Shown here one piece after another: positions 49,322 to 58,372 of a DNA stretch of 64,000 nt. The position numbers and the translations under genes were made by a program. The first letter of the stretch is position 1. Every line of letters begins with the position of its first letter. The notes beneath the pieces are model-generated. The model saw only the letters and a list, made by a program, of their open reading frames with translations, did not search any database and was not told the DNA's origin. The stretch spans positions 124,001-188,000 of the forward strand of contig NZ_LOPY01000061.1 of the NCBI RefSeq assembly GCF_001469895.1, written 5' to 3'. This DNA comes from Pseudoalteromonas sp. XI10. GTDB taxonomy: Bacteria > Pseudomonadota > Gammaproteobacteria > Enterobacterales > Alteromonadaceae.

Positions 49322-50734
49322 ATGATACTTTCAAAAAAAGCCCTGGCTGCACTCAGCTTGGCAACAACACTCATACTGCCCAATGCTTATGCGATTGATA
49401 ATGGCGTATACACCATTAAATCAAAGTACAGTGCTAAATTTGTTGAAGTAGCCAGCGCGCAAACCAACGATGGTGCAAATGTTAGTCAGTGGGCTGACAC
49501 CAATCACGACACCCAGCGCTGGTTAATCACCAACATAGGTGGCAGCAACTATTCGGTTATTAACTTAAACAGTGGTAAAGCCCTCGAAGTGTTTGACTTC
49601 TCGACTGCCGATGGCGGCAATGTGGTGCAATATGAGTACGCTGATCTTGCCAGCCAACACTGGCAAATTAATGAGGAAGGTAGCGGCTATTACAGCTTTA
49701 TTAACGATCACAGTGGTAAGGCACTCGACCTTTATGCTTTTGATGGCAACGATGGCGCGAATATTAGCCAGTGGAGCTATAACGGCAGCGATGCACAGCA
49801 GTGGCAGCTAACCAAGCTTGCTAATGTTGAATCAACCCCTTGGGATCCATCCACAACCAATGGCGCTGCAGATCACTGGCCACTTACAGGTAATTTAGTC
49901 ACCCACGATCCAACCCTTAGCTATGAAAATGGCACTTGGTGGGTTTTTCAAACAGGCCCTGGTATTTACGGTAAATATTCAAGCAACGGTGTAGATTGGA
50001 ATGATGCACAACCAATTTTCTCAAATGGCTTAAGCTGGTGGAGTAACTATGTGCCAGATCATGATGGAATTGATGTCTGGGCGCCTGAATTAAAAAGCTA
50101 CAATGGTCGTAGCTGGCTTTATTATTCGATTTCGACCTTTGGTTCACGTGTCAGCGCTATTGGTCTTACCTCAGCAAGTAGTGTGGCAGCGGGTGATTGG
50201 CGTGATGATGGTTTAGTAATTAACACGACCAATAGCAATAATTATAACGCCATTGATCCTGATCTGGTGGTAGCAAAAGATGGTGCACCTTGGCTTGCCT
50301 TTGGCTCATGGAATTCGGGTATTAAACTAACGCGTATTAACCCAATGACCATGAAACCATTTGGCCAAATCTACTCTTTAGCAAGTCGCTCTGGTGGTAT
50401 CGAAGCACCTACCATAGTGTATCGCCAAGGCTATTACTATTTGTTTGTTTCAGTTGGCAAATGCTGTGATGGCACGAATAGTACTTACCGTATTGCGTAT
50501 GGTCGCTCTAGTGACATCCGCGGTCCATACCTAGATAAAAATGGCACCGACATGTTAGCCAGCGGCGGGAGCATTCTTGATGCGGGTAATAGCCAATGGG
50601 TAGGTCCGGGTGGACAAGACATTTTAAATACCGATGTGATTGTTCGTCATGCCTATGATGCAGGTGATAATGGTATCCCTAAATTGCTCATCAGCACCCT
50701 GAATTGGGATGCAAACGGTTGGCCTAAATACTAG
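49322..50734 (+). CDS. Secreted RICIN-GH43 arabinan endo-1,5-alpha-L-arabinosidase
   Basis: 470 residues with a signal peptide (1-24, ending NAYA). A RICIN-type lectin domain (about 26-168) has three repeats, each ending Q-x-W (QRW, QHW, QQW). A GH43 five-bladed catalytic domain follows (about 180-470), with the general-base Asp in THDPTLSYENGTWW, the NAIDPDLV stretch for the pKa-modulating Asp and GGIEAPTIVYRQGYYYLFVS for the general-acid Glu. Such enzymes cut alpha-1,5-arabinan of plant or algal pectic material; the lectin domain should aid binding. The ribosome site GGAG is seven bases upstream. It stands alone, without transporters or a regulator. Confidence 0.88.
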   Translation: MILSKKALAALSLATTLILPNAYAIDNGVYTIKSKYSAKFVEVASAQTNDGANVSQWADTNHDTQRWLITNIGGSNYSVINLNSGKALEVFDFSTADGGNVVQYEYADLASQHWQINEEGSGYYSFINDHSGKALDLYAFDGNDGANISQWSYNGSDAQQWQLTKLANVESTPWDPSTTNGAADHWPLTGNLVTHDPTLSYENGTWWVFQTGPGIYGKYSSNGVDWNDAQPIFSNGLSWWSNYVPDHDGIDVWAPELKSYNGRSWLYYSISTFGSRVSAIGLTSASSVAAGDWRDDGLVINTTNSNNYNAIDPDLVVAKDGAPWLAFGSWNSGIKLTRINPMTMKPFGQIYSLASRSGGIEAPTIVYRQGYYYLFVSVGKCCDGTNSTYRIAYGRSSDIRGPYLDKNGTDMLASGGSILDAGNSQWVGPGGQDILNTDVIVRHAYDAGDNGIPKLLISTLNWDANGWPKY

Positions 50735-50745
50735 TTCTCCCCACT

Positions 50746-50768
50746 AAGCGCGTGCAAGCGCGCTTTTT
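50746..50768 (+). terminator. Rho-independent terminator after the arabinosidase gene
   Basis: Stem AAGCGCG / CGCGCTT with a six-base loop and T run. It lies between convergent genes; its right edge touches the stop codon of the kinase-like gene. Confidence 0.8.
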
Positions 50769-51516
50769 ACAATCTCTCTAATATACTGCGAACAAATTCA
50801 GAATTAAGAATCTGAGTTACTGCCCCGCTACACCATAAATAGGCACGTTGAATCGGATAACCTTTAAAAATCCAACGCTTACGCACATGATTAAAGTCGT
50901 GCAAATAATCAGCCTTTGCTTGCGGTAACGAGTCTTTGGCTAACTTATGCCATGCTTTATAAACCCCACTCATATCGGCACCACGCATAAAACGCTGTAA
51001 CCAGCGAGGAAAGCGTGCAAAGCGAATCGCTGACTGAAAATCAATAATGTAAGGCTTGCCGTCTTTTGAACAAATAACATTACCTAAATTACGTAAGTCG
51101 AGGTGCACCACGCCGCGGCGATGCATTTTTGCTACCAAACGCTCAAACTCTTTAAAGAACTCACCCGGTAAATGCTGCTGTTGCAAGGCAAGCTGGCGAA
51201 GTGGCGTGCCTTCAATAAAATCATAAGCAATAGCAATTGATGACAAACGACAAAAGTTATCGACCACTCCGTCTACGTCTTGCAGGCGTGCCAGCCCCTT
51301 GTACTCTTGATTGATAAATAGCGGCGCGATGGTTTTTCTCACCCACCATGGGCTGTGCTGAAAGTCTTTAATAATTAGATCAAATTTCGCGTCTTTATAA
51401 CGATAAACAATGGCATTGGCAAAGCGGCCTGTGTGAACAACCGACAAACCTTCTGGGCTAAATTGATGAGCTGGAAATTGAGCGTGAAGCTCTGCAAGCA
51501 AAGATGATTCAAACAT
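50767..51516 (-). CDS. Protein-kinase-like (RIO/Kdo-kinase type fold) protein
   Basis: 249 residues. A kinase-like core is visible: Lys in LIIKDFQHSP (about residue 51), the catalytic loop GVVHLDLRNLGNVI with HxDxxxxN, and IIDFQSAIRF in place of the usual DFG. This suits small bacterial kinases related to RIO or lipopolysaccharide sugar kinases; the target is unknown. C-terminal HDFNHVRKRWIFKGYP is family-specific and not recognised. It is a single gene between the arabinosidase (convergent) and marR-type gene. Confidence 0.7.
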   Translation of the reverse strand: MFESSLLAELHAQFPAHQFSPEGLSVVHTGRFANAIVYRYKDAKFDLIIKDFQHSPWWVRKTIAPLFINQEYKGLARLQDVDGVVDNFCRLSSIAIAYDFIEGTPLRQLALQQQHLPGEFFKEFERLVAKMHRRGVVHLDLRNLGNVICSKDGKPYIIDFQSAIRFARFPRWLQRFMRGADMSGVYKAWHKLAKDSLPQAKADYLHDFNHVRKRWIFKGYPIQRAYLWCSGAVTQILNSEFVRSILERL

Positions 51517-51602
51517 AACAACCCGGACTTGTTAAAATTAAGTGCCTAGGCAACTATATTATCAAAATGCGTCTACAGCGACAATGTACCGCTTAGAGAA
51601 AT

Positions 51603-52067
51603 TTATGCTTTTAAATTATGAATTGCTCTAAACAGTAGGCTTGCGAGTTGCTCTTGCTCATCATCAGAGAAGCCTGTGAGTGCTCTGCGATAGATATCAT
51701 TTACAGTGGGTAAAATTTCCGGGTAAAGCTGTTGGCCTTTTTCAGTCAGGCATAAAAGAGTTGAACGGCGATCTTCAACTGATTGCTTTTTAGCAACTAA
51801 GCCCTTGTCTTCTAAACGAGAAAGTAACCGACTCATGGCACCGCGGTCATACATCATGTGCTCACAAAGCTCAGCCAAGGTATTTACTTTACCACGCGCA
51901 AGTAGCACAACCACAATGTACTGAGCTGAGGTTAGCTCTTTATCCTCTAAAGCATTATCAAGATGAGTCACTAGGTTTGAACGTAAGTAAGAGACTAAGC
52001 GACCTAAGTCTTGCACGGGATCTAAATCTTCAATACAGCACTGGCCAATTGATGCAGGTTCTTTCAT
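51603..52067 (-). CDS. MarR-family transcriptional regulator
   Basis: 154 residues. Winged-helix fold: LTSAQYIVVVLLARGKVNTLAELCEHMMYDRGAMSRLLSRLEDKGLVAKKQSVEDRRSTLLCLTEKGQ, with the DRR wing motif. MarR repressors usually bind small phenolic ligands or respond to oxidation; extra Cys residues (GQCCIEDL) near the N-terminus could be redox sensors. Divergent from the 383-aa membrane protein gene, which is a likely target together with itself. Confidence 0.92.
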   Translation of the reverse strand: MKEPASIGQCCIEDLDPVQDLGRLVSYLRSNLVTHLDNALEDKELTSAQYIVVVLLARGKVNTLAELCEHMMYDRGAMSRLLSRLEDKGLVAKKQSVEDRRSTLLCLTEKGQQLYPEILPTVNDIYRRALTGFSDDEQEQLASLLFRAIHNLKA

Positions 52068-52122
52068 ATTTCCTCTAAAGCGGTTAATAGCAATTCATAG
52101 ACAGTTAATCGGAAAAATAATT

Positions 52123-52138
52123 CAATCCTATTAGATTG
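52123..52138. promoter_or_regulatory. Candidate MarR operator
   Basis: CAATCCTATTAGATTG, an imperfect palindrome, lies in the 127-base gap between the marR-type gene and the divergent membrane-protein gene. MarR proteins bind such 16-20 bp palindromes; assignment is by position only. Confidence 0.4.
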
Positions 52139-52194
52139 CTTCAACGGCTATGAATAGTGTAGCGTGGAGAAGCGTACTAACTGTCGGGGGCGTT

Positions 52195-53346
52195 ATGCTA
52201 ACTAAACAACATATTATCAAGTATTTATCTCTTACAATACTGCTACTTCTTTGTTGGCTAGAGCATTATAACCATTTCATTATGCGCTTTATCGACAGCG
52301 CTCTTGTGCAATCAACCCTAGTGTACGCTTCATCTCGTACAGTTAATGCTGCTATATCACTATTGCAATCAGCCGAAGTGGGCATTGGTATTGCGAGTAT
52401 TCAACCTGCACAACTACTCGACCCAGTAAATGACTTAGCTGAATACATGTCGGATGCCATGCGCCTCGCAATAGGCTCGTTATTTTTACAGCGCATTTTA
52501 TACACCATTTCTTCTGGGGTTATTTTTAGTGGTGTATTTACAGTTTCGGTTGTCGCTTACTTTATTTGTGAATGGCGTAACTTCTTACCTAACTTGCGTC
52601 ATAAAATTATGGCGAGTCTGATTTTAATTCGCTTTTTAGTGCCTGCTGTGGTGCTTACAACTGGCCTCGTGAGCCAAATATTCTTAGATGAGCAAATAAA
52701 CCAGCAAAGTGAAATCGTGAGCGAAAAAGTCGAGACAGTGAATAGCAGTGCAAATAACACCTCTGCCCTATCAGCCAAGCTAAAAGCCGAGGTCGATAGT
52801 GAAAAACAAACCATCTTCGACAAGCTCTCTCTCTTAAATGAGCAGCAGATTAAAAACCACCAGCGAGCCACTGAGCTCAAAGGTGATTTAGCAGAGGTCG
52901 AAACCCAAATAGAAGCGATTCAAGCAACCCGCAGCTTGTCTGAGCGACTGACCTTTACTGAGCTTGAACAAGCCAAGCCATTACTTGATAAAAAGCAGCA
53001 ATTAACAGCGCAATTTAATGCAGTACTGAACCAGCAAAGACAGCTAAATCAAGACAAAGACGCCTTAAACGAGAAACTAGAAAACCTTAATGCATCACTC
53101 AATCAAGACCAATCGTCGCAGGTGAGTAAAATTATCGATACCGTCACCTCTGGCATTAGTAACATGGTGGCAGCCGTCGAAGACTTATTTATCGACTTTT
53201 TGAATATCTTGTCACTGCTGATTTTAAAGCTGTTATTAATGCCGCTAATATTTTTATACCTATTTAACAAAGCCTTTAAGGCCATTTGGCAACGCCGCTT
53301 TATGGACGTAGTAATGCAAACAAAGCAACTGGCTGTTAATCGCTGA
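52195..53346 (+). CDS. Unrecognised membrane protein with long coiled coil (about 383 aa)
   Basis: I prefer the ATG at 52195 (GGGGGC upstream) over 52150. An N-terminal helix (about 10-24), a second hydrophobic region (about 97-123) and a third (about 137-160) precede a long charged coiled coil (about 170-310; many Glu, Lys, Gln with SSANNTSALSAKLKAEVDSE). A last membrane helix at about 335-355 precedes a basic tail. The hydrophobic segments suggest an inner-membrane protein whose coiled coil projects on one side. No family recognised. Divergent from a MarR regulator, which may control it. Confidence 0.65.
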   Translation: MLTKQHIIKYLSLTILLLLCWLEHYNHFIMRFIDSALVQSTLVYASSRTVNAAISLLQSAEVGIGIASIQPAQLLDPVNDLAEYMSDAMRLAIGSLFLQRILYTISSGVIFSGVFTVSVVAYFICEWRNFLPNLRHKIMASLILIRFLVPAVVLTTGLVSQIFLDEQINQQSEIVSEKVETVNSSANNTSALSAKLKAEVDSEKQTIFDKLSLLNEQQIKNHQRATELKGDLAEVETQIEAIQATRSLSERLTFTELEQAKPLLDKKQQLTAQFNAVLNQQRQLNQDKDALNEKLENLNASLNQDQSSQVSKIIDTVTSGISNMVAAVEDLFIDFLNILSLLILKLLLMPLIFLYLFNKAFKAIWQRRFMDVVMQTKQLAVNR

Positions 53347-53394
53347 TATTTCAGCTAAAGTTATAAACCTAACTAGTTTTTAAAGGATATAAGT

Positions 53395-54285
53395 ATGACT
53401 GAGCAACGCCATAACCACATTCCCCAAGAAGCTTTCGATTGGTACGATGAATACGCCCATGGCTTAATGGACCGTCGCACCTTTATGAAAAAGCTGGGTG
53501 GCTTAGCTGCCCTTGGCTATTCAATGGCAATGCTAAGTAGCGCTTTACTGCCAAACTACGCATTAGCTGAGCAAGTATCCTTTAATGACCCTGATATCAA
53601 AGCCAGTTATAAAACCTTTGATTCGTTTAAAGGTCACGGCGAAGGTAAAGGCTATTTAGTCGAACCTGCTAATTTAACGGGCAAGCTCCCAATAGTATTA
53701 GTGATCCACGAAAACAGAGGCTTAAACCCTTATATTAAAGATGTTGCTCGCCGCCTTGCTAAAGCCGGTTTTATTGCCTTTGCGCCAGATGCATTACACC
53801 CTCTTGGTGGCTACCCTGGCAATGACGATGAAGGCCGCGCCATGCAGCGCTCTATGGATAAACAAAAAATCCAACAAGACTTTATCGCCGCAGCAGAATA
53901 CATAAAAAGATACCCAAATAGTAACGGCAAACTTGGTGCGGTAGGCTTTTGCTTTGGTGGCTATATGGTTAACTACCTAGCAGCAGTTGATAGCAAGCTG
54001 ATTGATGCGGGCGTGCCTTATTACGGCACTCCTGCCGTTAAAGAGCTCAGACAAAATATCAAAGCCCCACTACTAGTACACTTAGCCGAGTTTGATAAAC
54101 GCGTTAATGCAACATGGCCAGAATACGAGAGCGACTTAAAAGCGCATCAAGTGCCTTACACTATGCACATGTATGAGCAAGCAAATCATGGTTTTCATAA
54201 CGACTCTACTTCTCGTTATGATGAAAAGCAGGCGGAGCTTTCTTGGCAACGCACATTGGCGTTTTTCAATGAGCAATTGATTTAA
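53395..54285 (+). CDS. Dienelactone hydrolase family protein with Tat-type signal
   Basis: 296 residues. An N-terminal cytoplasmic-looking stretch of about 25 residues precedes DRRTFMKKLGGLAALGYSMAML, a twin-arginine motif and hydrophobic segment. The alpha/beta-hydrolase domain has the nucleophile Cys in GAVGFCFGGYM, an acid residue near LLVHLAEFDKRV and the His in QANHGFHNDST, the dienelactone hydrolase triad. LVIHENRGLNPYIKDVARRLA is family typical. Substrate unknown. It follows the coiled-coil membrane protein gene by 48 bases with its own AAAGGA ribosome site. Confidence 0.88.
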   Translation: MTEQRHNHIPQEAFDWYDEYAHGLMDRRTFMKKLGGLAALGYSMAMLSSALLPNYALAEQVSFNDPDIKASYKTFDSFKGHGEGKGYLVEPANLTGKLPIVLVIHENRGLNPYIKDVARRLAKAGFIAFAPDALHPLGGYPGNDDEGRAMQRSMDKQKIQQDFIAAAEYIKRYPNSNGKLGAVGFCFGGYMVNYLAAVDSKLIDAGVPYYGTPAVKELRQNIKAPLLVHLAEFDKRVNATWPEYESDLKAHQVPYTMHMYEQANHGFHNDSTSRYDEKQAELSWQRTLAFFNEQLI

Positions 54286-54333
54286 ACAGAGCAATTTCAT
54301 ACACTCTCGAAAAAATTTTAGGCTAGAAAAGAG

Positions 54334-54549
54334 ATGGAATCGCAAGTCAGTTATCGCTTTGACTCACAGCAAACCGCCAATCGGTTTTTAAACAAGCTTA
54401 AGCACTGGTCGGTGGCTAAAGTCACTGCGAGTCTTTGCCAAGGCGGTTATGGCGTAAAAATACGCTACGAAGTCGATACCAGTGGTTTTGATTACACCCT
54501 TGCAGAGCTTGATGATTTAGCGATGCAACACGAAGGCGAAGAGATTTAA
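54334..54549 (+). CDS. Small unknown protein (71 aa)
   Basis: 71 residues, soluble. It reads as a beta-alpha-beta-type small fold (VSYRFDSQQTANRFLNKLKHW, then KVTASLCQGGYGVKIRYEVD) with an acidic tail. It has no family that I recognise. Starts 48 bases after the hydrolase stop and could be co-transcribed; the ribosome site is weak (AAAAGAGATGG). Confidence 0.6.
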   Translation: MESQVSYRFDSQQTANRFLNKLKHWSVAKVTASLCQGGYGVKIRYEVDTSGFDYTLAELDDLAMQHEGEEI

Positions 54550-54575
54550 TTCTTATACTCTAGTATTCTAGACAT

Positions 54576-54604
54576 AAAAAAACGGCTAACTAAGGTTAGC
54601 CGTT
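54576..54604 (-). terminator. Rho-independent terminator of the choline cluster
   Basis: Perfect stem AACGGCTAAC / GTTAGCCGTT with a TAAG loop and a T run on the minus strand, 32 bases beyond the TorF-type gene stop. It may also stop reading from the 71-aa gene. Confidence 0.92.
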
Positions 54605-54635
54605 TCATTTTAAAGCCGAGCTTATAACGCTCTAC

Positions 54636-55343
54636 TTATAAATCAAAGCTACGTGAAATAGACGCAACAATTCGCTCGTCTGCGTACTCAGAATCAATGC
54701 TGGTATTCTCACCTGCAATTTCAATATTAAAGCCCGCATAGCTCGTTTGATACGCTAAACGATAATGCTTGTATGACTTATCACTGCCATCCCAGCTAAA
54801 CTTATCGCCATCTAATGAATTAGATACATCAAAGCTGGCACGAATTGCATGATTTGGCGCTACTTCAAATGTGTGCGCTACCATGTAGATTAAATGGCCT
54901 GCACCAGTACCAAAGTAATCCCAAGTATACCAAAAGTTAAGCTCTACTTGACCAATGCTGCTGGCATAACCAAATTTCGAATACACTTCAGGGTAGTTGC
55001 CATCGCTTGAGTAATCTTCACCGTGGTAAGAGTAGTAAGCAATACCATAATCAACACTAAGGGTGTCAGTTAACTCAGCATAGTTACCAAAATACGCATC
55101 CCACTCGATGTCTGTGCCATCGCCAAAATCTACATTTGAAGCCCAAGTACCTACATACATACCTGAATCTGCAAAGGCATAATCTAAGCTGCCCTGAATC
55201 GCTGGGTCATTCATAGTTTGGCTTACACCATTGAAGGTGTAATCTGATGCCAATGTAACCGTAGTCGATAAGTCAGCCATGGCTGATGTCGATAGTAATG
55301 CCAATGGCAACGCTGCTGCTAATACTGTTTGTCTTGTTGTCAT
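54636..55343 (-). CDS. TorF-family putative outer-membrane porin
   Basis: 235 residues with a signal peptide (1-23, ending SAMA). The mature N-terminus DLSTTVTLASDYTFNGVSQTMNDPAIQGSLDY and the repeated amphipathic strands (GMYVGTWASNVDFG, SVDYGIAYYSYHGEDY) match TorF-type porins. The last residue pattern ISRSFDL is a barrel end. It lies 11 bases after the BCCT transporter gene, so it probably lets choline or betaine across the outer membrane; substrate is inferred from context. Confidence 0.85.
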   Translation of the reverse strand: MTTRQTVLAAALPLALLSTSAMADLSTTVTLASDYTFNGVSQTMNDPAIQGSLDYAFADSGMYVGTWASNVDFGDGTDIEWDAYFGNYAELTDTLSVDYGIAYYSYHGEDYSSDGNYPEVYSKFGYASSIGQVELNFWYTWDYFGTGAGHLIYMVAHTFEVAPNHAIRASFDVSNSLDGDKFSWDGSDKSYKHYRLAYQTSYAGFNIEIAGENTSIDSEYADERIVASISRSFDL

Positions 55344-55354
55344 GTTGGTTTCCC

Positions 55355-56572
55355 TTAGCTAACTGTTTCTATTTTTGTGTAATCTAATTTATTGTCTTTT
55401 GGTGAGCCTTCGATATTTTTCACTGTTTTTAACTTGCTGTAGCCAATAAACGCAGCACAGCCGAAAAATAACGCAATAACGAGCGCACCAACCCATTGGA
55501 TCTGTAAAAAGTCGAACTTAAACAGCAGGGTTAACAATGAAAGCGCCACCACATTTAAGGCAATATAATTAAATTTACCTAAACGTTTCACCGTTAAGTT
55601 TAGGTTATCTGTGTATAAACGGATCAAAGAATCAAGTGAGTTGATCACAAACACCACACCAACAAACACCATAGCGATGTTTTTCAGGCCTGCTGTTGCA
55701 ATACCCGCTTCATGATATTGATACAAAACACTAAACCAGATGGCGATTGGAATAGACGGGAAAATCAACATAGCCGCCAGCACTTGGTAAGTTTTTAAAC
55801 CACCCACAAAGCGTGAGGTAAATTGACCAATCATGATGCTCCAAGCAAACCACCAAAACAGGTAGAAGGCATGGTAATCATTCAGCGGTAATATAAATTC
55901 ATTGATATTGCCAAAGTAACCGCCGATCAACGCAAGGTTATCAACAAATGCTGATGTTTGTGCATCAGAACCAACAAAGGCACCGAACCACATAAATGCG
56001 ATTAAAGCGATAAACAACCAAGTAGTAGAAATACTTAAAAAGCGTACATACTTAATGTCTGTGCTCGAATAAACAGCAAAACAAATCGCTGCAAACACCA
56101 TTAAGTAGAATGTCGGAATAATTGACTCACCATCACCAAGCGACGGCAAATACCAAGGTAAATTCGACAGCAGTAAAAATGCAGTAAATGCGCATGTACC
56201 AATAATAACGATGTTATTAATTAGTTTTACCCAAGCAATTTCAAAGAACTTTACTTTGGGTTCTATTACACAGAAATAAAAGCACGTAAGGAAATAAAAT
56301 CCCCAGATCAAGAAGCCCCAATAACCAAACTCGATGGCTAGAGGATTGGCAAACGCATACTCTGGGCTTGCTTTTATGTCTGCATAACCTGCAAACTCTG
56401 TCAGTGGAAACATAATCAAGCCAACGTCTAGGCCCGATGTAAATAAAATTGCAATGAACGTAAACGTTCTAACCGGTGTGACGCCAACACACCTAACCGT
56501 ACCCCATTTAAATAAAATAACCGCAATTGCTAACAGGGTAAAAATGATGCCAGCACTAAGCCAAAAGGTCAT
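55355..56572 (-). CDS. BCCT-family transporter (choline/betaine), short form
   Basis: 405 residues, about 100 shorter than typical BCCT transporters, with about 10-12 helices. The family signature region is visible in FYLFWWFAWSIMIGQFTSRFVGG, and GLDVGLIMFPLTEFAGY is the substrate-side segment in helix 3. BCCT proteins import choline, betaine or carnitine using a sodium or proton gradient. The N-terminus lacks the long leader seen in BetT, and no long C-terminal domain is present. Placed between betA and the TorF-type porin, it is probably the choline uptake carrier. Confidence 0.83.
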   Translation of the reverse strand: MTFWLSAGIIFTLLAIAVILFKWGTVRCVGVTPVRTFTFIAILFTSGLDVGLIMFPLTEFAGYADIKASPEYAFANPLAIEFGYWGFLIWGFYFLTCFYFCVIEPKVKFFEIAWVKLINNIVIIGTCAFTAFLLLSNLPWYLPSLGDGESIIPTFYLMVFAAICFAVYSSTDIKYVRFLSISTTWLFIALIAFMWFGAFVGSDAQTSAFVDNLALIGGYFGNINEFILPLNDYHAFYLFWWFAWSIMIGQFTSRFVGGLKTYQVLAAMLIFPSIPIAIWFSVLYQYHEAGIATAGLKNIAMVFVGVVFVINSLDSLIRLYTDNLNLTVKRLGKFNYIALNVVALSLLTLLFKFDFLQIQWVGALVIALFFGCAAFIGYSKLKTVKNIEGSPKDNKLDYTKIETVS

Positions 56573-56701
56573 AGTTACCCCCCCAAAATAAGTAATAATA
56601 CTTCATTGTTTCTCCAGTTTTATTCCTCGCATTAACGCACCACAAACAACTCGTGATGCGCGCCACTGCAAGCCCCACAGCCGAAACTACGGGTGGCCTT
56701 A

Positions 56702-58372
56702 TTAGATCTCCGAACTACGCTGCGTTGATTGCCATTGTTTTTCCATGGCAACATCTGCAGTTGATGCCGATAACACAGGCTTACCTAAAATGTGGTCCGC
56801 CGCTTTTTCTGCCACCATAATGGTTGGCGCATTTAAATTACCGTTTGGAACGGTTGGGAAGATAGATGAATCCACAACCCGTAAACCTTCGATCCCGTGT
56901 ACTTGAGTTTGCGAGTTAACCACGGCCATCTCGTCCTCACCCATCTTGCACGAACACGACGGATGGTAAGCACTCTCAACCGCCTGACGAACAAAAGCAT
57001 CGATTTCTTCATCGCTTTGAACATCTTTACCGGGTTGAATTTCACCATCGCGATATTCATCAAACGCACTTTGTTCGATAATCTCGCGAGTTAGACGTAC
57101 ACAAGCTCTAAAGCCTTCAATGTCATCTTGATGCTGTAAGTAGTTAAATTGGATCTTAGGCGCAACCTGTGGATCCGCTGACTTAATCGTTACTGCACCA
57201 CGGCTTTTTGGTTTGTTATGCCCAACATGAACTTGGAAACCATGACCATCAAAGGCACTTTTACCGTCATAACGAATGGCTGCTGGTAAAAAGTGATACT
57301 GAATATCTGGCCATTCAACACCCGGTTTTGAACGAATAAATGCACATGATTCAAAATGGTTAGTCGCCCCTAAACCTGAGCGATTTAATAACCAACGAGC
57401 ACCAATTAGCCCTTTTGAAACAAGGCCTAATTTGCCGTTTAAAGTAATTGGTTGCTTACACTTATATTGGAAGTAAAACTCCAAGTGATCTTGTAAGTTT
57501 TGGCCAACACCTGGTAAGTGATGTTTAACCTCAACACCCGCTTCGCTCAGGATGTCTTTGTCACCAATACCTGATAATTGCAGAATATGCGGTGAGCCAA
57601 TTGGGCCCGCACTTAAAATAACGTCTTTTGCTGCAAATACTTGCTGCTTAGAGCCAGATACTGAAAACTCAACACCCACGGCTTTTTTGCCTTCTAGCAA
57701 AACTTTTTCAGCTAAAGCACCGGTGACTAGCGTTAAGTTTTTACGTGACTTAACTGGGTCTAAATACTCACGGCTAGCAGAGCTTCTTACGCCATCTTTA
57801 ACTGTCATATGCATTGGCCCAAAACCTTCTTGCTGGGCTGCATTGTAGTCATCAGTTTGAGCATAACCTGCTTGCTGGCCCGCTTTGATAAAGGCTTTAT
57901 AAAGCGGATTAGCCATTTCATTACCGTTATTAACCCCTAATGGGCCGTTATCGCCACGGTAACTGTTACCACCTAAGTAGAATGATTCAGCACGTTTAAA
58001 GTACGGTAAACATGCTTGGTAATCCCAACCATTAGCGCCGTGTTGCTGCCACTCATCAAAATCTTTGGCATGACCACGTACATAGACCATGCCGTTAATC
58101 GATGATGAGCCACCTAACACCTTACCTCGTGGGCAGTGCATTTGACGGTTATCTAAATATGGCTCTGGCTCGGTATGAAATTGCCATGCATATTTGTCAG
58201 TATTCATTGGGATTGATAGCGCGGTAGGCATCTTTATAAAAATGCTTTTATCACTACCACCCGTTTCAAGTAATAACACCTTATTAGAAGGGTCTGCTGA
58301 TAGTCGGTTTGCCAACACGCAGCCTGCTGAGCCAGCACCGACTATGATGTAATCATAGTTCTGTGTACTCAT
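56702..58372 (-). CDS. betA: Choline dehydrogenase
   Basis: 556 residues, a GMC-family flavoprotein. BetA oxidises choline to betaine aldehyde (and on to betaine) at the inner membrane. The FAD-binding start [20 protein letters not shown], the GMC signatures ([35 protein letters not shown]) and the catalytic-site stretches HPSCSCKMG and [15 protein letters not shown] are intact. Its ATG overlaps the betB stop by one base (TAATG), coupling the two. Its gap to the BCCT gene is 129 bases. Confidence 0.96.
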   Translation of the reverse strand: MSTQNYDYIIVGAGSAGCVLANRLSADPSNKVLLLETGGSDKSIFIKMPTALSIPMNTDKYAWQFHTEPEPYLDNRQMHCPRGKVLGGSSSINGMVYVRGHAKDFDEWQQHGANGWDYQACLPYFKRAESFYLGGNSYRGDNGPLGVNNGNEMANPLYKAFIKAGQQAGYAQTDDYNAAQQEGFGPMHMTVKDGVRSSASREYLDPVKSRKNLTLVTGALAEKVLLEGKKAVGVEFSVSGSKQQVFAAKDVILSAGPIGSPHILQLSGIGDKDILSEAGVEVKHHLPGVGQNLQDHLEFYFQYKCKQPITLNGKLGLVSKGLIGARWLLNRSGLGATNHFESCAFIRSKPGVEWPDIQYHFLPAAIRYDGKSAFDGHGFQVHVGHNKPKSRGAVTIKSADPQVAPKIQFNYLQHQDDIEGFRACVRLTREIIEQSAFDEYRDGEIQPGKDVQSDEEIDAFVRQAVESAYHPSCSCKMGEDEMAVVNSQTQVHGIEGLRVVDSSIFPTVPNGNLNAPTIMVAEKAADHILGKPVLSASTADVAMEKQWQSTQRSSEI

